DNA from: Adineta steineri
Taxonomy: Eukaryota; Rotifera; Eurotatoria; Adinetida; Adinetidae
Length of the DNA: 64,000 nucleotides
Reading direction: 5' to 3'
NCBI GenBank assembly: GCA_905250115.1
Contig: CAJNOI010000075.1
Span: 277,325 to 341,324, forward strand
Part shown: positions 52,112-64,000 of the stretch, piece by piece
How positions within the stretch are numbered: the stretch's first letter is position 1
Layout: each line of letters opens with the position of its first letter
Program-made: the position numbers and the translations under genes
The notes under the pieces: generated by a model
Database searches by the model: none
Seen by the model: only the letters and a program-made list of their open reading frames with translations
Told to the model about the DNA's origin: nothing

Positions 52112-52372
52112 TTATGATATATAATTCATCATATCATTGGTGTTTAATGCATTAAGAATAAATGGATTTGTCGTTGTTGATGAAGATGGAGATGGGGATG
52201 GTGTTGAAGCAAATGAAAAGAATCGTCCAAAAAAATAAGCACCAGGACTTGATGGTGATGATGAATTGGGAATATCAATTGCTGTTGATGTTGATTTATT
52301 TAAATGATCTTTTTGTTGAATATTTTCTTCTGATGCACGACAAACAGTGAAACAATAATTCATTGAAGCCAT
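52112..52372 (-). CDS. Hypothetical Ser/Pro-rich small protein
   Basis: An 86-codon ATG-started frame (MASMNYCFTVCRASEENIQQ, then STAIDIPNSSSPSSP, GAYFFGRFFSFASTPSPSPS, ending NTNDMMNYIS). Codon use resembles nearby genes and the protein avoids the poly-Lys/Phe look of non-coding frames here. There is no motif, signal peptide or membrane span. No introns were found. It could be a single-exon gene or the first exon of a longer one. Function unknown. Confidence 0.4.
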   Translation of the reverse strand: MASMNYCFTVCRASEENIQQKDHLNKSTSTAIDIPNSSSPSSPGAYFFGRFFSFASTPSPSPSSSTTTNPFILNALNTNDMMNYIS

Positions 52373-54187
52373 TTCTATTTTTGAATATTTATTTCACAAC
52401 GACGTAAATTACCAATAAATATATGAGATAGAAATACTTAATTCATAGACGTATTTATATGTTTGTAATGAGGACAAGGTACACGGTCGAATGTGTACGT
52501 TATATAAATAAAGGCACGAAGTTAACGGATGATGCTAGCGTGTTTTTGTGTACAAGAAAGGTGGGTGTGGTTAATGCATATTGTATGGTACAAAACGTGC
52601 CCCTATTTTTCTCGTACGCAGTTATAAAAAAGGAAGAAGAAGAAAGAGAAACAGAACAAACGGTCGGACAGCTATTGTAGTATGAATAAGAGAAGGAGAA
52701 TGCAATCATTATTTCGTATATTATCTTTTTATTCTCTCAATATGCACTGCGAACTTGAGTACAAAAAGAAAAATGTCACTGAAACACAGAATGAATTATT
52801 ATTGCGCATAATCTATGGATAAGATGTCGTTAATCTTGAATATGGTTACTAATAAAGAGTACATAGTCTGTTATTTACTAAACGTAAAGATGTAATGTCA
52901 ATATGTCCCTTTACGTACTTTTTTTAATGATAAAACAAACAAACAAAAAGTGCATCTTACTCGTATAAACACATATAGAGTCTAGATTCTTCTAGCAAAT
53001 TTACACATTTTATAATTAAAAAAAAAATGAACGTTTTTTAGGAAATCAAACATTATTAGTTGTCCTTACATGATGACATTGAACATTATTATAAATGAAA
53101 AGACATTTTATGTCACATTACATTTCGCAAAAAGACGATTAGTTTTCTTTTCTTTTTTTTATAACATTGATTTGATTAACAGTCTGTCCATTAACAATAA
53201 CTTATCTTTCTTGTTTCCATATAAATGAATCGTATTAAGCAACTAATCTATAGAAACTTAGAGAGCTTTTTGATGTACGAAAGTGCATAACTTTTCCAGT
53301 TTAATAGAAACATCAGTGATGTAGAAAATGAAATTCAACAAGATGTTATTTTTTGTCTTATCATTGATTTTTTCAAAACTCAATCTTTCATATAGAATCA
53401 TCAATTTCATCAATAACAACTAAATTATCCAGAACTTTTTTTTCTCTTTCTTTTACATATAGTCACTTTCTCGACGTGTTGTCGGAAATGATATATTCAT
53501 TGATGTGTGAGTTTTTTTTTCTCCCTCATTGTTTGATTAAGTTCTACTGAGATTTTTACCGATCATATAAATGTATTCTTCAGTTAGTTAAAAATAAACC
53601 ATAACACCTTAGGCGTATTAAAGAATCAATATGAACAAAAGAGACAGAGAAAGAGAAATACACAATAGTACTTTAATAATCATAGTTAATCTTTCTATAG
53701 GAGGAAAAAAAACGGGAATCTACCAAAGTATACGAAGTTCCTGTTAGTGATTAGCTTGTAGATCGCCATTCAAAATGATTTGTGTCACGCAAAAAGCACA
53801 AGAAGAAATAAATGCAGAAAAATGAACACACAAATAAAAAGACAACGTTGTAAAAGAAGCATCAGAGAGTAGACAGAGAGAAGAAAGAATGAGATTGTGA
53901 TAGTGGATAGAATACGTTGACAACATTTGGAAGTAAAATGATTGACACCATCATCTTATACGCATGCTGATTCAAGTATTAGTTGAAGAAGAAAAATAAT
54001 CAAATAGAGAAAAGAATTATTTTAAAAACTAATCTAAGTATGTTGTTATATTCTTTTTAAAAAGAAAATGACTTTTTTCTTCCTATAATAAATTCATAGA
54101 AATATTATCAAGACTGGATCAACTATTATTCTTATCTTTTTTCTTTTATAGAAGTCAATTTATCTATCAGTTCTAGATAATATATAC
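52373..54187. other. Intergenic spacer before the F-BAR-like gene
   Basis: 1.8 kb. An acceptor-like CTTTTATAG at 54144-54152 suggests a 5'UTR intron of the downstream gene begins somewhere here. No other feature seen. Confidence 0.5.
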
Positions 54188-57100
54188 ATGGCAAGTAATA
54201 GTCGACGTCGGCTAAGTTTTGTCGATTTTGCTCATCCACAAGCATGGCATAAATTAATAGAATATGCTCAAGTTACAATTGCTTTTACTAAATTAAGTTA
54301 GGAATAGAAGAAGAATTTTACTTTTTTGTTTTCATTCTATAAGAATTTAGTTACTGATTTTACCAATCAATGGGCTAAAATATGCTTTTTAGCATCATCA
54401 CAATTACATCAACTTGTTATTGATTTTCGAAAGAAAACTGAAACTGAAATACGTGGAAAGTACGTTAAGTAAACATCAGCAAATTATTCATTAAATTTAA
54501 TTTTTTTGTTAGATGTCAACTTGGTGGTATGATGTACGATTTATGGGAATCATTATTACTTGAATCAGAATTAGAATCTCAAGTAAAAATAAAAAGATTT
54601 TTTATTTTAAATGTTTTTATTATTATCTAATAGTCATTGAAGAAAATGGCATGTTTAATGGAAAAAGAAATTTGTATTCCATTAGGAAGTTTTATAACAA
54701 GTAAAAGTGTTCAATTATCTATAAATAAACAACATCGTAGTGATCTTAATGAAATTCTAGAAAAAAGTCATGAAATTGTTCGAGAGGTAAGATATATGTT
54801 TAATTAATAAAGAATCAGATATAATAAGATTATTTCGCTTCAAAAAATATCAAATTCTTTTCATACATTATTACAATTAAAAATAGAAAGACCTAGTTTT
54901 CTCCCATTAGTTATGTGGTACCTATTAACATAATATAGAATAAGACATATGTCAGAATAGTTTATCAATGACTTTGTATTCTTGATCATATAAAAGTTTA
55001 TTGGGTACAAAAAATAATTTTGTGAAATTTTGTAAAGAATATTTTGATAAATTTCTTATTAGTTACTTCAATATAAATTATTTGTTTAGCTACAGGAAGA
55101 ATATGCAAAGACCTATAATGATTCTGGTGTAACACCAGAATTTCATCGTGCTCATAATTTGTATGTGCTTGAATTAACTGGTGTTAATAGTCTTTTATCA
55201 AAATATCAATATCATATTTTACCACAACTTCTTCAAGTAAATTGATATATATTTGTTAGATAAGATTTGAAATATATTTTTTGTTCTAATTAGGGAATGG
55301 AACAAACACAAGTTGAAATTATTGATACTGTTTGTCAAAATTTACAATTAATTGCTTCTCTTATACAAAATTATGTAAGTCAAAATAGATCTATATATTC
55401 CTTTCGTAAAGTAAATTCAGATTTCATACTAATTACTTAATGAAAACAAGCTGTATCAACTAGTGATATTCTCAATCAGTACTCAAAGTAATTCGTATTT
55501 TACTCAATAATGTATAAAAATATATATATCGAACAATAAGTTAAAAAAAATACATATGGATCGTTTTTATTCATTAACCGAACTAATTAATATTTGTTTA
55601 TTTATATATCTATATATAAAGACATTAGTTTAGAAAAGATTTTTTTTTCCATAAGACATCAAAACATAGTATATGTCTGTTTTCTAGTTGATATTATCAT
55701 TGAAATTACCAATCATATTCTTTTTTCTTTTTATTATTGATTAATTCAAAAAAATAATATTAACTGATATTTGTAGCATGAACAACGTCACTGTAGTTTG
55801 GCATCATTTGTTGTAACAAGTACAGCAACAAATCCAAATGAAGAATTAGAAAATTATATATGTTCAATGAATGAAACAAGTGGTGGTTCATCAACGCCAC
55901 CAGTACATATTGAATTTGAATCATTTGTATCTCCAGTTAATACACGAAATACAATAAGTTCGCATTATTTATCACCACATACAACATCAACGGATCAATT
56001 AATTGTATACGCTGCGCCAGTTATTCAATCTCAATTATCTTCACGTTGTAAACAAACAGGTGAACGTATAAAAGAAATTAAAAAAGATAAATCAACATTG
56101 TTAACTAATATTTCGAAAACTCCCGTAAAACAATCTCAACCCCAGCAACAGCAACAACCACATGAAGATCAACAACAGTAAGGAAACTAGACTCAACATA
56201 ACTTCTTTTTTTTCAATAAAAATATCTGTCATGTATAGTTATATCCCCCTTGATCTTGAGTGTTTCATACAATATAATTGATGATAAGTTTTTTTCCAAT
56301 ACATTAGGGATCTGTTATTTATACACGTGAAAAAGCAAAGATAAAAAAAGGGTATATATACATATTAGAAAAAGAGCAAACAAAGGTTTATGTCACGGTA
56401 ATCTAATTATATAAATATACATATATATATGTAATTTTAGAACAGAAAAAAAATTACTTCATCAAATGAATGATTTAATGAAGAAAAAACATCAGTTACG
56501 TATAATTGAACTTGAAGAATCTGTATTGATAGCTCAGGTAAAAATAATTCTTAAATTATAAACTTTTGTTTTTTCTTTCCTATAACAAGATATAAGGTCA
56601 AATACAATGTATACTTAAATAAACAAAAGCAAAGAAAAATCCATGACATTTGGAGATGACACTGATATATTTTTTTTTCCTATCATTATCCTTCTTCAAA
56701 AATGCCAATGGCCACTTTGACAGATCAAATATAATATCAAAATTTATTTAGACGAAAAAAAACTCGTTTCTCCAGAAATAGAAAAACCATTAATCTTCAT
56801 ATAAATAAGAAAATTATTTCATCAACAAGATAATAATGGCTAGTAACCGTAGGCAGATTTATGAAGTACCGAGTAATACGAGTGAATTAGTGAAATCAAG
56901 CGTAATCTTATAAAGTAGAGACAAGAAATAATAATTGGAGAATTCTCTTCTTATTTTTTTGATGCAATATTCCATCTGTCTTGTATCTATGCATAGTAAG
57001 CTGCTTTTGCCAAATGACGCGTCGAATATTTTAGTATCCGATGAACCAGTTTGCGCATGTTAAAAACACATCGCGATAATGCAACCGAGCGCAACAAACA

Positions 57101-58750
57101 ATAACAATATATGCCTACACACACACACACGCACACGCACACACCCATTAAATATATAGTTGTAATAAGAACAAAATATGGTTGACGAGTTCATCGGTCT
57201 GATGAGTCGATAATATCCTTTCATCGACTCGCTATATCACTGTCTTTCTCATTGCTTCCTATCAACACATTTTATAACCGACTATTTTTTCCTAGACTTA
57301 CGACAGCGTGTCTTACAAATAATTCTTTGATATTATCTTGTAAGAAAAAGATTTATGTATATCAGACTAATAATAGTCAAATCAGAGACAACGACATTAA
57401 CTGATGAATTTAGGATATTGGTAAGAGAGACGAGAATCTATGTATGTATAATAATAATAAATATAAAGCAAAATAAAATGAAATTCGTTTTCGAAAAAAA
57501 ATTTTTTTTCTATTAATATCTTCACTTATTAATAATGATTAATTGTTATTAATGAAAAAACTTTCATAATTCAAGTTTTCCGATTAATCTTTAGGGCTAT
57601 AAGTTTTATATAAGATAAAAGAAAGAAAGACGATATATTAATTTGAAAAATGATCTCATCTATTTAGAAAAGACTCTTATAGCGATATATGTAAATACAT
57701 GTGTTGTCTTTCTCTCCAATTAGACTCCGCTTTAGTTGATACGATAAAGTCATAGTAATATGACAAATCATGATAGCACGAACGAAACTATATATTTTCA
57801 TTTAAAAGAAAAACGACATTGTTTATTTGTAGTATCTTGGACATCTATCATAAACTTGACAGGTTCGATAGAATATAAAAAGATACTGTTACATGACGTT
57901 GAGGAAAGATAAAGAAAAAAGAATGTAGATACGAGATGAATTAACGAGGATATGCTTTTCTTCTCTATTTTTCAAAATACTCGTTTTGTAATCAAGATAA
58001 AACATATTAGAAAATATATTGATGGGTCCATTCATTTTTTTCTCCTATGTATAAAGCAATCATGAGGAAAGGAAAAACTAATATTCCTTAGAGCATATAC
58101 TTTAGCTGATTGATTTCTCTCTAGTGTATATATTTTACTTGGTTGTTGTGCTCAACAATGACATTTGTCATCGATATTTTCATTTACTTGAAAGACTAGC
58201 TTCATATAGATAGAGTAGTACCATAGAAAAAGTTTAGTTTTTCTATAGAACAAAAATTTATTTTTTATCCCTTGATATTAATGCATTTTTTTTTAACTTT
58301 CTTACAACACTTGTCGCGTAGGTGTCTGTGATATATGGTAGTAGCGCTAATGATACAGTCACGAAAGACTTAATTTATTTTCGAAAAGAAGAAGAAGAGA
58401 AGAACAGCTTGTAGGTAACGATTTGAGACTTGTAAGGAAATGTAATCATTTTTGCATGGAAATAATGTCGATCTGCAAATGTTGTTCTCGTGTATGCAAA
58501 TTATTTTTTTCTTCTTCATATTATAAAACTTCTATTTTATATTAATTTATCTTATTCTTCTTTCTTTTTTATAGCAAGAATTGCTCAAGTCTCATCGGCA
58601 TTCGATGAGTGGAGTTGGCGACAGTGAACATGACGCGCGAAAGCGCGGTATGAAAAATATAAAGGGACTTTGGCATGATGCATTTCGTACATTGAAACAT
58701 CCGACAACATCTTCAAATAATTCTAGTACTACTAACGAATCTCGTTCGGT
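54188..58750 (+). CDS. F-BAR-like membrane-curvature protein, N-terminal exons
   Basis: Nine or so exons. MASNSRRRLSFVDFAHPQAW starts at 54188, shortly after an acceptor (CTTTTATAG), so a 5'UTR intron is likely. The helical body resembles an F-BAR domain: WHKLIEYAQVTIAFTKL, QLGGMMYDLWESLLLESELE, EKEICIPLGSFITSKSVQ and FHRAHNLYVLELTGVNSLLS with YQYHILPQLLQGMEQTQVEI. This fits the FCHSD/srGAP side of the superfamily, although the subfamily is not certain. After a Ser/Gln-rich linker comes a coiled coil (LLHQMNDLMKKKHQLRIIEL) and then, across a 2-kb intron, RKRGMKNIKGLWHDAFRTLK. The final donor at 58750 (TCG|gtaagt) shows the transcript continues, most likely into the exons at 59504-60576. No SH3 or RhoGAP domain was seen. 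Confidence 0.6.
57116..57145. repeat. (CA)n microsatellite
   Basis: CA repeat with two CG interruptions, inside the 2-kb intron (56539-58574) of the F-BAR-like gene; the rest of that intron shows no recognisable feature. Confidence 0.85.
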
Positions 58751-59503
58751 AAGTTATTGTATATATGCATAGTTGATTGATCTCATATGTTTTTATAATC
58801 GATCTAATTAAGTAATTCAAGCTAAACATTGACTGAGATATAAAAGAAAAAAAGTAAATAGGAAGAAGATATCAAATAAAATTTCCATAAGTATATTCAA
58901 CTAACTTATATCACATCCGGATAGAATAGATGTAATTAAGAATAAATGTGTGCATGCATTCGTAATAAAAGCTAAGAATGAACTTTTTCTGCTTCTTGTT
59001 TTTTTTTCTCTCTCTCTCTCTGTTTCCATGAAAGAATAAGATAATGTTATTCTGTCATCTATTTATTAATTAAAGAAAATGAGTTTTTTCGTTGTTGGAG
59101 TCATCGTCATCATCATCATTTGATATATTTAGAATCTGTTATTCGTTGATCTTCATTTTTATAGAGTCATTAGCTATTGTTCTCTCTATAAAAAATACGA
59201 TAATCTTTGTTTCTTTTTGTCTATCATGCCATCCTCGCTTTCACTCTCATTCTTTTCTCTTCATCTCATCATTTTCTATCCTTATTCTCCTATATCAGAT
59301 TGCAAAATGTGTGCCGCAAAACCGTGTTTCTTGTTGTTGCCGTTCAGTTTACTTCCTGTTGCCATCGTCTATTCAAATAAAGAGTTTGTAACTTTTTTCT
59401 TTTCTCGTTTTTCTTTTTTCTTATAACGAGAAACCATTTTTTGCCTTTCACGCTTGGTCACACGCGCATTAAGTGAGTTCTCATTAAGTAAAAGATTGCT
59501 ATA

Positions 59504-60111
59504 ATGAATCGCTCAATCGCCACTGAAGAACAGCAGCATTTACATGTTCCATCACCTCCATCAAATCTTACGAGATCATTTTCATTAAAATCTCAACATT
59601 CAAAACAAGATTATATTCGACGTAAATCAGCTGCTGATGCACCATCATTAGCAATTAAACGTTTAGAACTATCAGCTGATAACAATGAAAATGAACAGAT
59701 AAATACACCACCACCAAGACGTCCATCAGCAGCATTATTTCAAAGACGTTTTACTGTTTTCTCAGTTGAAGAACAATATATGGCTTCAAATAGACAACGT
59801 CGTATGACAACAGGTCGTTTTTCTTTTTTTGATAATAAATCAAATACAAATTTACTGAAAAATAAACGGCCAAGTGTTATATCACAAGTGGTCGAGGTAG
59901 TATATTTATTTCTTTTCATTATAACTAAACGTATGACAAAAGTAAAAGTCTCTTAAGATTTAGTTAGTTTGCGTGTACTCATTAGAATAAGATTCTAGCG
60001 TGTTAGTATTTGTCACATTTAATCATCAAAACAAAAAAAAAGAAAAAATATTCTTTCTTTTTTTTGCTATTCTAGTCATTTGTACGACGATTTTCATTGC
60101 GAAAGAAAAAG

Positions 60112-60143
<32 letters not shown>

Positions 60144-60576
60144 TAATGATCAAGAACAAGGTAAAAAAAATATTTATCAAATTATTTTAATAAATATTGA
60201 CGTTGTTTTTCTTTTAGATGAAACAATCATTGATCCTGTTTATGAAACATTAAAAATTGCAGCTGAAACACGTAAAATGACATTAGCTAATTATTTACAA
60301 CAACGACAACAAATACTCAATAAACAAACATCTCTGAATAGTCAAGGTTCATCTGAACCAGACATTCAATCATCGCCAAGAGCATCACGTCATGCAAGTC
60401 GTACAGAAAATGATTTAGCTTCATCATTAAAACCATCAACACAACAACCAATAAGAACATCATTAGGTAAAAGATATTCTTCAGTTCGTCTTACATCTAC
60501 AGTAGATAAACATCCATTTTCAACTCGATATATGTCATTTAAAAATAGTTCAACTAAATCGCGTAAAAATCTTTGA
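59504..60576 (+). CDS. Ser/Arg-rich C-terminal exons, probably of the F-BAR-like gene
   Basis: Three exons, about 59504-59895, 60076-60153 and 60219-60576, in frame. An ATG at 59504 (MNRSIATEEQQHLHVPSPPS) could be an independent start. An in-frame acceptor just downstream (GAACAG|CAG) matches the phase of the donor at 58750, so joining to the preceding gene is equally possible. The product is basic and Ser-rich with several RRxS-type phosphosites (RRKSAADAPS, RRPSAALFQRRFTVFS, VRRFSLRKKK). A microsatellite-encoded run of 12 Asn follows, then a conserved-looking segment DPVYETLKIAAETRKMTLAN. It ends STKSRKNL. I do not recognise a family. It may be a phosphoregulated cytosolic tail. Confidence 0.55.
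60112..60140 (+). repeat. (AAT)n coding microsatellite giving poly-Asn
   Basis: About ten AAT triplets in frame, translated as a run of Asn in the Ser-rich protein at 59504-60576; length is likely variable between individuals. Confidence 0.85.
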
Positions 60577-62670
60577 ATACTTAGTCACATATTTATATAT
60601 CATGAAATATTCTTTCTTTTTTTCTTTATTATAACTTACTGATTTGCTGTGTTGTGTGTTTGCAGATAATGCACGCGTAACAAATTGTTAATACTTGCAT
60701 CCATTGATTGCTGCTAATTATTTATATTTATATATATATATATATATAGATCTATATATATGAAAAAAAAGCAAATCCCAAATTATATGCCTGGTGAGAT
60801 TTGTTATTTAAAAAACAAAACACGAATTATTATTATTATTATTATTACTATTATTATAATTATTAATTTCTTTCAAATGTTTATTGTATGTGTCTATGTT
60901 TTAAAAACTAATTTGTTGTATTGTAAATAGAGAGTGAATATTCGGTTTCCTTTTATTTTCCGAATTTATTTGTTGTACTTGACAGTCTCTTTTGTTTTAT
61001 TTTAAAAAAGAAAAAAAGGATATTTATTTCATGTTTCTTTTTTTAATTGTATTTATCTTTAACAGAAAAAAAAAAGAGATGATGATGGTGAGATTTCATG
61101 TATATTGATACATATTTGTGTATATATAATGATGATCGATGATTTGATATATCCTCTCTGTTATCTATAAATATATAATATTCCAAGTATTCTATGGCAG
61201 ACACACTTCAGATGTTATATTATCATTGTTTAAAATAAAGATAGTAATCGTACAGAAAAACAGCTGTACTCATATTTTAAGCAATATGTGAATGTTTATA
61301 GAATATAACCTATGGTCATCGATTATCAAGACATCTGCTTTAAAAGAAGAAAAGCATATTAATTATTTTCTTTTTTGTGTTTTCAGATAAGTTAATAATT
61401 ATGAAAATAGATTGTTTTCAATGTTAATTGATCGTATGTTATTTGATATGATCAGTGCATCCACTATATATTTATATAAATATGATATAAATGTTTTCTA
61501 TAATTCTAGAAAATTGTTTGATCACTTGTTAATACAATAACCTATAATTTTCTATGTGAATAATAAAGATCAGGAAATGATATAAGGGTCAAAAGTATTT
61601 TTATGAAGATAAATCTATAATTAAAGCATGTTGTTGAACTACCTTTCATGGTTATTTTTAGCATTTAATAGGATAAAAAAATCCATCAAAAATTGTTATC
61701 GACTTATTATAGAGATTATTTTATTATACTCTTAAAAAAAATCTAAATTCATATTCTTACTAATAAATATTAAATATATTAAAATTAAGATGTAAAATTA
61801 GATTCGTACACTTGTAAGATGTTTTAAAGTAAAAGCAAAAAAACAATAATCAAAAATTTATTAATAAGATTTCTGCTTAGTCGAACGTTAACTCATAAAT
61901 ACTGATTAATATTAATAACACGTACGTACTTGTTTGATATTTTAAGTAAACATTTCCTTTATTTTTGAATAGTCTTACATAGAAAAAAATAGTAAAACAA
62001 ACCTATAAAATATTCTCAAATAATAAATTATTAAATACAGCTTGTTGTTTTATTTTTGTCATAGAACATTTTTCTTTTGTTTTTCATCTATTACTAAAAA
62101 TATCTTCATCTAAATCGTTCATGATTGAACATGTTTTTTTACTTATATATTTTTATACACATACTAATAGATCGGAATGAGAGATAATCGAGTTATGAAT
62201 CGTTATTTATGGACATCTGAAATCTTTCTATATGTCGAAGAAATATATACACATTTACTCCATCTGTAGATTCTCTGTCTGATTAGTTGAAACTCATTTA
62301 AAGTTGATTTATCTTAATTTTGAGTTTGTTTTTTCAGGCGTATCGATGTTAATCTCGAGTTAGTCATTTATGTTTAAATTGCGACAAGAAAAAGAAAAAA
62401 TCATTATTCTATTACGTATTTCGTATAATGTGGATAAATCTAGACCTGGATCGTTGGGTACATTTTCTTTCTGCGCCCTTTAAATAAAAAACAATCATGT
62501 GATATATACGTTTCTTTCTTTCGGTTCTCTTAATTTTAACCCACATATATATATATACCACCACATGCATAAACGTATTTTTCTCGAGCCTAAACGGGTG
62601 TGTTTTTATCAGCAGAAAAAGAGGTGTGTCTTGCATATTAAAATTACAATTGTGAAAATTAATCTTGATT
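60577..62670. other. Intergenic spacer before fructose-bisphosphatase
   Basis: 2.1 kb with a (TA)n run at 60728-60748 and an (ATT)n run at 60825-60846. It contains the 3' flank of the upstream gene and the FBP promoter. No coding or RNA gene recognised. Confidence 0.5.
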
Positions 62671-63973
<1,303 letters not shown>

Positions 63974-64000
63974 ATCATCCGATCGTTTTAGTTTTTTTAG

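Overview
The window is nuclear DNA of an invertebrate animal. It is strongly AT-rich and densely packed, with about 20 protein-coding genes on both strands. Most genes are broken by many short GT-AG introns of roughly 40-100 bases, and spacers are small. Gene content is clearly metazoan (EGR zinc-finger factor, HSF, MED12, SOAT, adenylyl cyclase-associated protein, LENG8, DEPDC1-like). It also holds enzymes more typical of bacteria and fungi: a secreted intradiol ring-cleavage dioxygenase and an isochorismatase-fold hydrolase. Together with the small introns this fits a bdelloid rotifer (Adineta/Rotaria type). That assignment is inference; nothing in the sequence names the species.

Layout. 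0.3-1.4 kb: intradiol dioxygenase (+). 1.6-4.0 kb: SLC22-like transporter (-). 4.5-6.2 kb: CAP, an actin-recycling protein (-). 6.9-10.4 kb: CNBD2-like protein with cyclic-nucleotide-binding folds (-), with an intronless GTPase-like ORF (+) filling one of its introns. 12.0-14.6 kb: two adjacent secreted low-complexity proteins with basic processing sites (-). 15.2-18.3 kb: a single-pass receptor with a tyrosine-bearing tail, resembling cytokine receptors (-). 18.9-20.1 kb: LENG8 (SAC3/GANP family) (-). 21.9-25.8 kb: EGR (+) with a 2-kb first intron. 26.5-27.5 kb: RNF115/126-type RING ligase (-), divergent from the isochorismatase-like hydrolase at 27.8-28.6 kb (+). 29.1-37.5 kb: MED12 (-). 38.2-41.9 kb: DEPDC1-like (-), divergent from SOAT at 42.2-45.8 kb (+). 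46.3-46.6 kb: small ankyrin protein (-). 48.0-48.9 kb: Ly6/three-finger-like protein (-), divergent from HSF at 49.0-51.3 kb (+). 54.2-60.6 kb: F-BAR-like gene and Ser-rich 3' exons (+). 62.7-64.0 kb: fructose-1,6-bisphosphatase (+).

Mobile DNA is concentrated between 36 and 45.3 kb. At least five short non-autonomous elements sit there, every one inside an intron of MED12, the DEPDC1-like gene or SOAT. Two have 8-bp target duplications and hAT-like ends, and one has a TA duplication like Tc1/mariner. A GC-rich, G-quadruplex-prone inverted repeat fills one MED12 intron.

The genes are mostly unrelated housekeeping, regulatory and surface genes and do not form one pathway. The shared structure is three tight head-to-head pairs with 120-270 bp between start codons, which may share promoters. 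Splice sites were read by eye and the reading frame was checked across many junctions, but exon ends should be treated as predictions.
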